From positions 70,335,895 through 70,399,894 of the forward strand of contig NC_081833.1 in NCBI RefSeq assembly GCF_030867095.1: a DNA stretch of 64,000 bases, given 5' to 3'. The translations under genes and the position numbers were made by a program. Of the stretch, positions 25,156 to 37,756 are shown one piece after another (positions within the stretch are counted from its first letter, which is position 1; every line of letters starts with the position of its first letter). The stretch comes from Alligator mississippiensis. Lineage: Eukaryota; Chordata; Crocodylia; Alligatoridae. Under the pieces are notes generated by a model. The model saw only the letters and a program-made list of their open reading frames with translations. It searched no databases and had not been told where the DNA came from.

Positions 25156-25511
25156 CTTCAAATGGACCGAGCCATTGTTACCCTTCAAGTTTGCAGTTGA
25201 AGAAATGCTGGTCGGGTTTCTGACAGGCTGCAGATGCCTTCTGTGCTTTGGTTGCGATGCTGCATGCGATGAACACAGCAGCCCTTTGCACTTGTAGGTA
25301 TGTCGAGTACATCTGTGACGGGCAGCCCTCGCTCCACGATAGCAGGACCTTGCCGAGCAGCTAGAGGGAAAGGAAGGGATTTGCTGAGACTTCAGAGCAC
25401 CTTCAGCGCTGTGTCTGGGACAGCGATGGGCAACAAACATGCTAGCCCAAGAAGGGACAGGCTAGACGGCCTGTATCAGCACAATCGTCCACACTCCTTA
25501 TATGCGTGTGT

Positions 25512-25531
25512 AGGCATGCATATGCATGCCT
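25512..25531. promoter_or_regulatory. 20-bp palindrome containing POU MORE site
   Basis: AGGCATGCATATGCATGCCT is a perfect palindrome. Its core, 25516-25527, is ATGCATATGCAT, the published MORE consensus bound by POU-factor (Oct) dimers. Confidence 0.5.
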
Positions 25532-27609
25532 GTGGATCTTGGAGGTTACAGGGGGAGTGTTATAATGCAGAGTGAGCAATATTTAACCTGGTAGGACACA
25601 ATCTGTGGGGACAGTGGTTGAACAGGAAACCAGTGATACTGCAATAGCAAGTAAAGCACTCGGTGGCAGGGAGAAAAGCAGCGATGCTGAGTTAGCCCTG
25701 GGGGAGGGAATGGAGAGTATGCTAGAGAAGAGTGCGCCCTTGCAACACAGACAGTTGTTTCTCCCCCGAAAAGCCCCGGAGCGCGGTGTGCCTGTATCAG
25801 CCAAGCCTGTGTCCGAAGTGGCCTGTGTCGTGATGCGTAGGTTGACAAACGAGGTGTGCGCTGCAGCTCTGCTGCGCTGTCGCTTCCACCATCTCTCTCT
25901 TTTTGAACTCTTTAAAAAAAAAAACAAAAAAAAAACCCTTCACACTCGAGGTTACCAGCGCTCTCAGCCACAAAGCTGATGACATCAATGTTGCCATGGT
26001 GACCACATCTTCACTTAGGTATCCCGAGTGCCGTTAGCTTGCTGGCTACCAAGGAAACGGATGTGAGTGACAATGTAAGCATCGCCCTGTAGCGCGCACG
26101 ACAGCTCAGACTCGGGACTGGCCTCTGGCAGCATCACTAGACAGCAGGGCCTTTCTTCCTCTTTCCTCCTGCTCCTGCAAGATGCCTAGCACCTCCTCGG
26201 AGGTCATGAGTGCTCCCCGTGCCTTTAGAGGCTGGGCGCTGGGGGTGAGTATTTTGGGCCTCCCATGGAAGCTGCTTCGCAGAGTCGACTTGGACTGGAC
26301 CCTCGGTGTGACACCTGGTGGCCCAGTCCCCCCCGCCCCCCAGCACTGTTTGTGCTCATTTCACCGACCACGATTCTCGTCCTCTGAGTGTCGCTTTGAG
26401 TTCAAACCAATCAGAAAGTTGCAGGTGGCAAAACTCGGGGGGAAAAAAAATGCTGTTTTGCCCATCACTGAATTAAAATTCAGCTTTGGCTCAGTTTGGG
26501 GTGACATTCAGCCTGGGAGGTTCGTGTCTACCCTGCCTCCATACTGAGCCTATAAATGCATGCCCCTGTGCTATCTCAGACTCTCCGTCTCCAGCCCGAC
26601 CTTGGTATGTGCTCCAGGCTGACCTAAGCCAACCTAGTGCCTGGGCTTTGGCGTGCTCTGAGCCCACCCCTCAGATACGCTGCTTTGGAGACTTCAAGGG
26701 GTCCTCCGAGATGGAAGTGGAGCTAGGGGTGGGAGCGTGACGGGCAGACGGGCCAGCTGAACGGTTCAGGACCCCACTACAACCTTGGCTGGGACCCGGG
26801 ACACATTTACTCTGTCTATAGATGCATTCAGCGCAGTTGTTTTTGCCTCATTTAGGGGGGAGTTGTGGGAGCAGCCGTGGTAGGTGGCCGCCTCTGAAAG
26901 CACAGTACCAGTCAGTAGCCCCTTTTTTTCTTCCCATTCCTACAAGGACTTTGGTGGGGTGAGGGGGCATGTGTGCTATGGACACCAGGCATTTTGCATG
27001 CGGAGGGCAAATGGTCCCACAAAAGCAGCATTCAGTGGAAACCCTGTGACTTGTAATGCTAGCGTTTCTGTTCACCGCTCGTTCCTGCCAGGAAAAGGGA
27101 AAAAAAGGAGACTGTGAGAATGAAAGCAGGCCAGCGGATCTATTTGTCTGTCCTAGTTCTGTAAAACTTGAGAAACGATCGTTCCTTCCGCGTGGCAGCA
27201 GCTCCTCTCATCAGTGCTTGCCTCCTTACACTTCTTGATACATTTATTTTAAATTTGTCCGTTTCCCAAGACATTTGCCCCAAGATGTTTGCAGTTTCCA
27301 TCTACATGGTGGGCATTTCTGGACCGTGGTGAGTTAAACAGATGTGCACACTTGAACCATGAAGATTAGGGTTATAAGCTTAATATCTGCTGAAAGCCCC
27401 CCCTAAGCAGGAGAAGACAGATAGTCGACGATAGTGATAGCTTAAAAAAAAAAAAAAAAGGAACCTTTTTCTGAAAAATGTAATGAGAATTGATCCTTTT
27501 TTTTTTTTTTTCATCAGAAGTTTTTAATCTCAAATGGTTCCTTTGACTCTTGTGATGATTGAGTGACTGACTAACCTTTAGGAAGAGCACACACACCAAC
27601 TGCAGGTCC
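25532..27609. other. Intergenic, moderately CpG-containing in part
   Basis: About 25,750-26,110 has more CpG than its surroundings. It contains TGATGACATCA (25977), GTTGCCATGGTGACC (25990) and GCTACCAAGGAAAC (26045). A-rich and T-rich runs occur at 25913-25937, 27444-27459 and 27498-27512. Open frames up to 124 aa show no recognised domain. Confidence 0.4.
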
Positions 27610-27730
27610 TTCCTCAGCCTGATGAAGGGTTTTTAAACCCAAAAGATTGGTAAGATTTTTTTTTCCAACTATTTAAGTTGGCCTGATAAAAGATAGCAGA
27701 TTCACCCAGAGAACCGTGTCTGACTAACCT
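27610..27730 (+). mobile_element. Dispersed repeat with hammerhead-like core (copy B)
   Basis: CTGATGA (27619-27625), hairpin GGGTTTTTAAACCC, then AAAAG where GAAAG is expected. Next come TTTTTTTCCAACTATTTAAG, TTGGCCTGATAAAAGATAG and CAGATTCACCCAGAGAACC. Same family as 23950-24062. Confidence 0.65.
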
Positions 27731-28152
27731 TTAAGGACTCTTCTGTCCTATCTCATTTAAAAGGTAAGTGTATCTTTTAAAAAGCCGCCTGCCTCCGTTT
27801 TCAGTGTCGCTGCTATTATTATTCTACAGCTTGTATGTTTTGTGGCCACCCGGGGAAATCCAAAAGCAAGTACAAAGTGCTTGTGATTCACCCGCGGTGA
27901 AATTGTGAAACATAAAATAGGAATTAAAATCATCTCATTTGATGAAGTGTCACTTAGTTTTAGTCTCTTGCTTTATCGTGCCTTTTTCCCTCTCTCTCTT
28001 TCTCGCTCTCTTACCCACTCACACAAGCACACTTTTTTTTTTTAACAAAACTGGAAATAATTTGGGGTTTAAGAAAATTAAGGAAATAAACAGGAACAAA
28101 AATGAATCTATCGGCAATACCAAATAGTGCTGGTTTTGTTTTTTCTGTCCTC

Positions 28153-28230
28153 TCCAAGCCTGATCCAAAATTCATTCCTGTCGATATGAGCTTTGCCATT
28201 GGCTCAAATAGGCTTTGGATTGTGCCCCAC
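28153..28230. repeat. Foldback repeat (GCCTGATCCAAA type)
   Basis: AGCCTGATCCAAAATTCATT at the left and ATAGGCTTTGGATTGTGCCC at the right form diverged inverted ends around a CCATTGGC-like centre. This palindromic repeat type is common in reptile and bird genomes. Confidence 0.55.
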
Positions 28231-28863
28231 ATAAATGTGATGACCCTCCTAAACTTTAATTGCTCCTTTCTTATCTTCCGTCCGAATCGTTTTTCAGGTG
28301 CCATTACCAGTGGGTAGCTACTACTGGGATTTATATTTGTTTTGTGACGCTCTTTTGGGAGGATCAGTCCGGTCTAGACTGTCTCAAAGTTTTGATTTGG
28401 ATTCACTGAAGAGTGAGAGAGCTCTAACGCGTGCTCTTTGGGTCAAGTACGACTGTGATGAGTTTGTGAAGGTTAATTAGGAAGTCGGCTCTTGGGTCAT
28501 GTCTGCCTCCCTGCGAGTTCTGTGCAAAACTTGGGGGTCAAAACCTGTGCGCCGTGACTCCATTGGTTATCCCATAGAGTTCGTTCACGAGCAGTCATTA
28601 CTCCCCTGAACTGGCTTGTGGACTTAAACGGGGCAGCTCACGTGGGTGAAGTATCTGGCCAAAGCTCAGGCTTTGGGCTTGAATAAACTCAACATTTCAA
28701 TGCACTATTCAGCTGAAATGCCATGGGCTAGCCAAAGCCACATACAGCAGCCAAGTCTTTCCCTGTGTCCAGGTTTCCAGGAAACTAAGCTCAGGTTTAT
28801 TGAAATAATTTAGGTAAAATCCTTGATCTCGTTATACAGATGTGGTCCTCTCCCCCCGGTGAG

Positions 28864-28950
28864 CGGGCATAATCCAAAACCTGGTGAAAACAGTGAAAAG
28901 ACACCCGTTCACCCCCGGCTCTGAGTGGTGTTTCTTTGAGCGGGTCTTGA
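28864..28950. repeat. Foldback repeat, second copy (partial)
   Basis: GGGCATAATCCAAAACCTGG, CAGTGAAAAGACACCCG and GGCTCTGAGTGG follow the same order as the copy at 28153 but are more diverged. Confidence 0.4.
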
Positions 28951-31900
28951 CTAGAAACATCAAAGGGTCGGTGATTTATCACAGCAAATTGACGTGTGGC
29001 ACAGACCTGGACAGAAGAACAGCGTTTACCTTTCAGTGCAACACGGTATGTATGTCTTCCTCTTTGATTTTAAAAGGCAGCGCCCTGGATCCCAACCAAG
29101 CTGTTGTTAGTGCAGAGAAAAGAACGGATCCATTTTTTAAGAGAAACATCTGCTGGACTACGAGCTACTGCCTGGGTTCAGGACTTGGAGTCTGCACTTT
29201 ATTATCCTCTTCAGTCATGTGTCACCAGGAAGAACTTGAACGAGATAAGCCAGTTATCACAAAAGGAAAGAAGAAGAAACCTATAAGTGCAGCCAAACCC
29301 CTTATGCGGGAGTCTATACGGTACTGGACGATGGGTCTGATCTGTGCATTCGTAGCTGGTCTTTCAGAGAGAGATGTTGAAAAGGCTAGAAGTCACTATG
29401 GGATTATTTTCATTTTTTTTTAATTCACTTGGACCCATTTTTAAATCATTCAGTGGCAAGTGATACCTGCAAGGTCCAGCCTGGCGCGCACAATGGAGAT
29501 GCGCAACTGCTCTACCCGACCTCCGAAACAGCTCTGAAACAGTGCTGGGAAGCAAACCTCTGAAAATCAAGATCCTTTCAAGAGTCTCAAATTAGGCACC
29601 CCAAAATGGAAGGGTCTCCCAGTCATTTTTCAAATTATCCTCAAACCCAGTAAAGGCAGTGCTGGACTCCACAGACACTATTGATAACATAGGTTATTAA
29701 AATGAAACCAGTGTTCAGAAATGGAAGGAAATTAGCTGTCTTTCAATAGGAAAGCCTATTCTCAGCACTGTATCGAGTGCCTGTGAGAAGCAGACACTAA
29801 CTTCCATCACGGGGAGCACCTAGGTTTCTGGTGACAAGAAGAGAAGTTTAATAAAAGCGAAGAAAATCAGGGCTGCCTGTGGTTGAAGTCAGTAAAGATG
29901 CTCATTAGGCCACCTCGCTGCCAATGCCGTCCTCTCTGGAGCCCGAGATGGGACCATACAATGCGGAGACTCTTCCGAGAAGACGAGGAAGGGAAATGGT
30001 GACCTCATTATGACGGGGGAAACAAAGAGAATGGGAGTCAGCAGGGCTGTGAAGGAAAATGTAGATAGGGTTGAGTTATAGAGTTTAAATCCAGAATGGA
30101 CCATGCTGATTATTTGGCCTGACCTCCTACAGCGCAGTCCAGAGAATTTGACCTACTAATTCCCACATCCGGTCCATCGGTGACATTTACTGGAGGGTGG
30201 CGGGGGAGGAAAAGGGCCGTAGTAGGCAAAACTTAAGCTTGTTTCCTGACTCTGAGAGTCAGGACTGGAACATCGCATGCTCACGCTGGCATATTTATTG
30301 CAGTTTTGAAAAGGCTAACCACAGTCTTTCATGGCAAAACCGAAATCACTCCGGAGATGAACATGCAGCTCGTCTATTATTTTTCATTCGGGAAGAAGCC
30401 TCGTTATTATAGAATTATCCAAGATACACATTTGGCAGGGATTGAAATGCTGCCTTTTGTCTGCAGTTAGTTCTGCCAGGTATATCCTGACGAACAGTGC
30501 AAAAGAGAATAAGTGAGAGGAAATCCTGTGTGCTATAGGAATCCTAACCGTTGGGTTGGCAGCATGATTACTGATCCTGGGAAAAGCCTGGTGTTTTTGA
30601 AGATTCACAGGAAAGCGGTGATTCTCCCGTGTCACTGTAGCTGGTTTTGAACATGGTTCTTCACAGCATATAACCTCACAAAAAACAGGACGTCAGAAGG
30701 GAGCCGGCAGAATCTCCCTTCTGGATGACTCACACTCGCAGCATGGGAATACGGGATCACTTCAGCAGATTGCACTTCTCAACTCTGATTCACACTGCCC
30801 AAGGAGGGTAAATAAGGTAACGGCACACCGATCCCAGCAGCCGTGAGTTACCTTCTCAGAGGAAAGTGTCGGGGAAAAAACAGCGTTGCCAGATAGTGGT
30901 GTTACGTCTGGCTGTGCCAGTAGTTTTCTAACGAGGACGAGCTGCTCCTCTTTGTATGCATGCCAGATGCCTCCTTGCATGCTGTGATGTCTGCCATCCT
31001 GTTCCTAGTAAGCCAAGAAATGCTGGAGGGGTGGTTTTAGAAGGCAAATTAAAGCGTAAGTGGGGGGCATTTATCACAACCTGGGATTATTTCAATTTTC
31101 GCTCTGGGTGCTGGAAAGTGTTCCATAAATTAAAGAGTCCAGGTAACTCGATTAATTCCTGATCAATCCACATCACTCCTGCAGAGAAGCTTTATGGCAT
31201 GGTATGGTTTTAGGGGGTGTGTTAGCACTATGCAAACACAAATTTGGGAGGGATGGATTTTTTTAATGGGGTCTTAACGTGTTTTGCATCCACTGCCAAG
31301 CGCAAGTAGAGCATTTTGTGTTCATCGTGCGTGTCAATGACAGTATTCTCGTGGTGGCTGCAAATCTAGGTGGTGTGTGTTTGCGTGTCTATGGCTTGGT
31401 GAAGCAAAACGGCAAAAAACCCTATTTACAGACCACTTTCTCTTCCCCCTTTTAGGTGCTTATGTGTCATCCTAGTTCCTTCTACTCAAGTCCTTGAGAA
31501 AACATTAATGGTCCTACTTCCATAATGTGCCATGCTCTCAGCCTTTAGGCAGGTCACAAAAACAGGATGTGGAACTGTTTCTCTGGGACGTGAACAGGAT
31601 GGGACAGTATTATTGCACTTACAGACTTAGGCCCAACTAGGTGCCAAAGAGGTTCAGGTCCATAGGGTCCGTCAGTCATATATCTTCTCGGAGGCAACTT
31701 AGCTATCGCAATAACAGTTAGCAAAGCACCAGAAATTGTTCCTAGTTTCAAATCTCTCTCTCAGACCCAGAGATGTACAATCCCAAGCCAGCCATCTTCT
31801 AGGCAATTTCTCTTGTTGCCAATTAACCTGTTTTTATGAAATATGACCTGCGAGCTGCTATTTCAGGTCCAAACGGTATGTGGCATTGCAATTTGGGTGA

Positions 31901-34679
31901 CCCACTTAGTGCATCCTATTGGTGACCTTCTGAGATGAGTTTCTGCCGCTGCTCCCAGGCTGAGAATTTCCTCGTGGTTTCATTTATCCCGGCCTCCCAT
32001 GAAGAAAGACCTGAAAAGTATCCTTTAATTACTGGGGCAAGTGAGTCATGGAATAATTTCAGTGCAGGTGCCGTCACTGATTATTGGTTGCTGTTGTGGC
32101 TGAGTCAGACAGCCCATGGGAGACAGGGTGGCATGTTCAAAGCCCACAGAAACATCGTATCCCCATGGAAGTCGTGTCCTTCAGCTCTCACAGAAGTCAA
32201 TGGACTCCCTTGGGCACAACTGAAAAGCTCAATGGGAAGGATTAACCTTTTTTTTTTTTTTTTTTAATACTAAGTGGGACCAGCACCTAGACGGGCCAGG
32301 CTCAGGTCCTGCTAGTTCTTGTGTTAGTGCAATGCTTTGATTAGTAGAAAGCATTACTCTGTTCTCATCAACCTGTTTTCAGATTGCCTCATCTGTTTCT
32401 CTGTGCTGCTCTGGCTTCTTCTGTAATCTGTGTTTTTTAACTGGTATCATGTTCCATTTCTGCCTTCAAATACAGAGACAAAAAAATTATCAAAATCCCC
32501 TAGCACTTGGGAGAGAAAAGTGTCCTCAAGTGCCATGAGCATGCAATGTTATGAATAATCAGCTGGCTCAAGAGTAAGTAAATGACTTGAATTTCAAGGA
32601 GCGCATAGTGCTCAGTGAATGAAGCCACTCGTTATGCTGAGGGATACGGGCTTGATGCACCCCGCATGGGAATCGATGGAAACAGTCTCCCTGATGGTGG
32701 CAGGTGCTCAGTTGAGCCTCTGGAAAGGATGTCGTTTGAGCCGGCACGCATACGGGCACCCAGTCTTCTGTGCCTGCCTGCTTTCTGCATGCCCTCTCCA
32801 CTTGTGCAACCCAGGATTTGCGTTGTGTTGCTGCTTTGACTCATGATTTGCTTCTTGTATTTTCTTACAGGCCCTGGAAATCGGAGAATAGCCATGGTGC
32901 AGAGCACTCTGGCTAAGCCCTCACGTGCCCCTTTGCTAAAGGCTGGGAAAACGGCTGATGTACAGCCTTCATTCATGGTCTGCCCTGGCCAGCGAAGACC
33001 TTCCACATGGGCAGAGAGCCTTCCTACCTCCTTGTACTCTGCTGGAGGGGCCATAAGTATCACTGGAAATCTGGCCCAATGCTTCTGCATGCCATAAAAG
33101 ATGAACAGAGAGCCCCAACTGTAGAGGTGAATAGTAAGTTGTCTCCAATGGTGTTACACCACTGGTGAGTCTGTCCCTACCAGCTTCTGTAGGAGCGCCT
33201 ACAGTCCCTGCCCTTGTTTGCCTTCTGAAGCACCTCCTTGCTGCTATTCTGCCGTCCCGTCACATTTGATAAAGTCCCACATGCGTTTCCAGGGTTTGTT
33301 CATTTTTTAAACCTGCCTAAGACACGATCCACATCCTCCTTTGTCAGCAGTTGGTCCATAAACTGCGATATTGGAGCAATGTCTGGACAGGGACAAAAAG
33401 AGCTAAGCCACGTGACATGAGGAATTGTTCCCCCATGGCCTGTCTTGGGATCCAAGTTGAGTATTTCTCCTCTTCTGAAACTTTGAGACTCGAGGCTTGC
33501 TTCTCTCCTCGGCTGCCCCAGGCAAAAATCTTCTGAAAAAAGGGATTCTATAGAGATTTTTTCTGCTTTAAAATTCCTGGCGAATGACTTTCATGTACCT
33601 ATTGGAAATGCCATTTAGATACCATATAAAGGCAAGAGGTGGCTCAGAAATACCCCTGACAGAGCAGTGAGATAGATAGCCCTACAACTCCTCTGTCCCA
33701 AACAGTTGCATGTCATAGCAGTCAGTAAGGAAGAGCGTGATGCTCTTGACAGGCACATGGAGTGTGTATGGTGTATGCATACAAATCCTAATCTTCCAGG
33801 GATTTCACCCTAGTGCTATCTGTACATGAAGTACCCTTAGCCACACCAAAGCTTCATGTTAAGGTTGCGGAGGCCTTTTCCCGGGATTTCAGTGGGATTG
33901 AGTGCTTATGTTGCTCGGCCTGTCCCCTGCCATTCCCTTCAGAAGTCATATGGCCTGGGAATGACAGGATGATCTAGCTTGTTCCCTTCAAGTCCTCCAT
34001 ACGTAGACGAAACCACCATCCTGGCTGGTAAAATTTGCCATTGGTGCACACTTACCATCACCGCACAGATCAGCATCCACTGAGAGCTATTTCTATGACA
34101 ACCTAAATAGAGACCACTCGCAGCACTCGAGCAAAAAGCTCTGAGGAGAGCGATAGCCTGCACCATGGTCTAACCAGGTCCTCAGCTGATGTAAATCTGA
34201 CTGCCACTCATTTTGTCTCAAATGACTGTGCATGAGAATAACCTCCTCATCTTCTTTATCGGGAAGCTGGAGAGGGACCAGGAGGACGAGAGATGCTACC
34301 TCGGGTATCTGGAGCCCAAAGCATTTGCATTGCATATGTTATAGGCCATACTATGGGCTGAATCCAGCCAAGATAAGCCAAATAAGAAGTCGGCACACCC
34401 CTTGGAAAATGGTCATTGTCTTTTCTGGTGATACACTGGTTCTCTGCAGATATCTCTGCACTTACATTTTGGGAAATTCGAAATAGCAGTGGGGAGCTCA
34501 CAAACAAGTTCTTGAATTCTGAAAAGTGGGTGGCTATTGCATCCCTGGCGCTCCAGCGCTGCTCGCCAACTGGAGAGGATCTGCTCAGCGTCCTGGCCAA
34601 AGGGAAGTTACATATTTCCTGACAGCTCACTTTGCATGTCCTAATTGCATTTCCTAGAACACCGTTGGCCAATTTGCTC

Positions 34680-34737
34680 TGACGTCACCGACGTGCACCA
34701 ACAAACAAGTTTCTGGGTATGTGAAAGTGCTATATAG
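34680..34737 (+). promoter_or_regulatory. Perfect CRE upstream of a TATATAG box
   Basis: TGACGTCA at 34680-34687, a further CGACGTGCAC, and TATATAG at 34731-34737. The CRE lies about 45 bp before the TATA-like element, a plausible promoter layout, but no transcript is evident downstream. Confidence 0.3.
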
Positions 34738-37700
34738 CATTTTAATCACGCTACAACAAAGCACGTGGTCAGAACACAACTAGATTTCAAAGAAATGCAG
34801 TTCCTGTAGTCCTGCAAAGAAACCCACTGACTTTGTTGTGATCTTTGGTGGAGTAAGGAGCTAGGACCAAGGGTGTTAGAATCTGACCCAAGGAAAAAGG
34901 GGAAATGGGCCTTAATGGAATTTGTGGCTGGAAGCACCCCAATCCTCCTCTTCGTTAGTAATTTGGGAGCAGTTTTTGAGGTTAAGTACCTCAATTGCCA
35001 TGTGCAATTGGGAACTCAAGCCCAATTGAGAAAGCATGCCTAGATTTTCTTTCTCAGAGGGAAAGTATAGATCCCTGGCATCAGCCAGTGCAACACTAAC
35101 ACCAATCCTTTACAAGAATGGGGGGTTTTCCCCTAATGAATCAGCTCGCACAGTAATTAGAAATTAATTAAAAGTCCAAATTAGTGATTACCTTGTTAGT
35201 TTATTTCTACTCTTCTCCCCTGGGATGTTAATTTTCCAAATCTCTCTGACAGCTCAAATATCAAACTGTGGCTTTGCATTTCATTACTTGTACAGAATTG
35301 TAGTTCAGCACTTCCACCGAAAGAGAAAGTCATGTGAGGCTTAACTGAGGGGTAAAAGACTTACTGGGAGCCACATCTCACTGTGACGAGTGACTTACAG
35401 TAATGGCAAATGACATTGTATGGCCTACGTGGTGTGCTACACACACAGGCGGTTGGACGTTCTTGCTGTGTTCAGTACAGCACGTTCCCAGTCCCTCGTC
35501 CGCACACGCACGTGCACACATGCACAACTGTTTGGGGTCATGGAACTGTAGTGGATTGTGGGTGGCCTGCAAGGTAGGCTTAAAACAATACATGCAGCAA
35601 TTTACTAAGCGTAAGATTTGGGCGGGGGGGAATAGATACTTCTGCTTGATGTGCTGATCTGATTTGAATGACTACGCCTCGTACAGAAAACGGCCGATTT
35701 TCTGCATTAGAGTCTGCATTATGAGCCACGCATTAATGCGTCATGGTAGAGGCGCATTAGAGCCTGGGGCCAAGGAATCCAGCTGGTTCATCAGACATGT
35801 GATCCTTGTTGCTGCTGTAGGCCTGACGCTCTTCATTTACTAAATGAACTGAATTCAAACACTGAATTAACTGTTGCCAAACCTGTTTGTCCAAAGAGCA
35901 CTTACTAAGTAGGTCATACAAAGACAGCTGGTATTTGAAGGCCAGCAAATATGTTTCTGCCTCAGCAGTGAGCTCCTGAAATTGTTTTTTCACTGACAGC
36001 AAATGGCATATCCTAGTCGCTTGGAGGCTCAGGGTTTCAGTCCTAGCAGGGGCTTGAGGAGGCTTACTGGAGAAATGCTCTCCCGTTTCCTGTTGCATCA
36101 TCCCCCTGTGACTCACAAAATGATGCCGTTGTCCAGAAAATGAAGCCAGACTCACTCCTGGATGATACTTGCTTCCACGGGAGTGGGGGCAGGGGAGAAG
36201 CAGCGTGCAGCATGCTGTCTCCAAGCAGAAGGGCACTAATTCTTCACCTCAAATTGCTGTCCTCTGCTATAAACCTGCCACGATAGTTTTAAAAGAAAAA
36301 TGAATTGCTAGATTAACAGAACTGGAGATTTTCGGCACAGAAGTGGTAGAGCATACATACTACATCCTTTCCCATGCTGCGCTGGAACATGCCTTTTCTC
36401 AGTGGTGGAGAATGACTCCACTTTCCATGCATCTCTTGGCAGACTCGTTTTTAAGTTTAATTTACGGTTATGATCCGATCTTAATAGGATTGGATTTGCA
36501 ACATCAAGGTGCATAATGCTAGACCTTGAACATTTTTCTATTATTAAAAATATCTATTGGACTGCTAATAATATTCTAATCATCTCTACAGAATTCTCTC
36601 TCCAACTTTTGATTTATACATTTTTTTTATTTGCCTTCAGAACAAGTGTCAGTATTTGTTTTTTTAGGCATGTAATTGTCAGATCTCATTCCTTTAATAT
36701 TTAATAACCATGTTTTTCATTGAACAGACATACAAAATATCCAGCTGGCACCTTAATTCAACTGAGTAGAAATTCAAGACTAGAACATTTGAGGAGAATG
36801 CCAAAGACTCCTGCTCTTGGAGTCATTAGGTGAATGATTTTGCAAACCAGGAATTATATCAGCAAGGTAATTGCTGTGAAGATTTGTAGGAGGAAGAATA
36901 ATTTATAAGCCAAAGAAAGTGAACTGTGAAGTTTTATTATGGACACGATCCTCCGTTACTTGCAGTAAATGGAGTAGTAGTCATCCTTGCATAAGAGAGT
37001 TATTAGTCTTTATGAACCGGAGGCACTAGGTAGTCTGTCATTAAATGGCTTGTAGGTTATAAATTATTGCTCAATAGAAATGGTTCAGGCTTCTTCCTCA
37101 AAATGAATTTGGATGGAAAATATTGCCTCCGGACAATCAGACTTTGGCTTTTGCTTCAATTTTTTTTTTTTTTTTGGTTTTTCCTTGGCGAAATAGAAAT
37201 GAAAAATTTCATTTCAGGGTGGGAGATCCCAAGCTGAACTATTCTGATTTATCAAGTTACAGTGAAAAGTTTGATTTGGGATCATTTCAACACCCTGCTC
37301 ATATGTCTCGAGGGAATTGCGTGTTACGATGTCGGGGCCCCCCTTGTTCTGCGGCAGAAGTTGGGCTATCCTTGTATGTCTTCCTCGGATGCATTGGAGT
37401 CTCCCTCTGGTTGAACCAATGCAGCACGTGGTTCGGGTTAGGTCACCGCAGTTGAGCAAGCGAAATAAGATTTGGGGGGCCTGGTCCTTCGAGGAGAACG
37501 GAGGCATGATATGCTCTGGGCACGAAAGCTCGGGATGGGTGGGCATTCGGGGTGATACCACGAAGCCAATTAGAAAAAAGGTGCCTGTATGAACAGGTTG
37601 GACTGCACCTACTCGAGAGAGAGAAATGCCAACTTGCACGACCAAGATGGAGTTTTCCCCGAGCCTCAGCATGAACTTTCCCCCTAGACGGACGGCGACC

Positions 37701-37756
37701 GACACCGCAGCTAATGAAACGCAACACCAACAACATTATATCATAAGATTTGCTCT
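34738..37756. other. Intergenic; AT-rich homeodomain-type site cluster near 35.2 kb
   Basis: About 35,150-35,290 has dense TAATTA/TTAATTAA sites and a TTTGCAT, a composition seen in conserved enhancers. The 159-aa minus-strand frame at 36236-35757 has balanced composition but no recognised family. A T run lies at about 37160-37175. Confidence 0.35.

Larger units (their letters stand above)
27731..34679. other. Intergenic, no gene recognised; foldback repeats at 28.15 and 28.86 kb
   Basis: About 7 kb. Fragments of the 'GCCTGATCCAAAGCC...CAATGG...GGCTTTGGATCAGGC' foldback repeat occur at about 28153-28230 and 28864-28950. An old CR1-like tail (GAATGGACCATGCTG then GGCCTGACCTCCTAC) lies near 30080-30140. 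The 179-aa frame at 28884-29423 begins inside the foldback repeat and shows no confirmed domain. A T run ends near 32267. Confidence 0.5.

Noticed and set aside
28884..29423. 179-aa frame with a vaguely receptor-like C...R...F...C pattern and a GTATGT site at 29047
   Set aside because: It starts inside a foldback repeat, the similarity is too weak to name a family, and no neighbouring exons fit.
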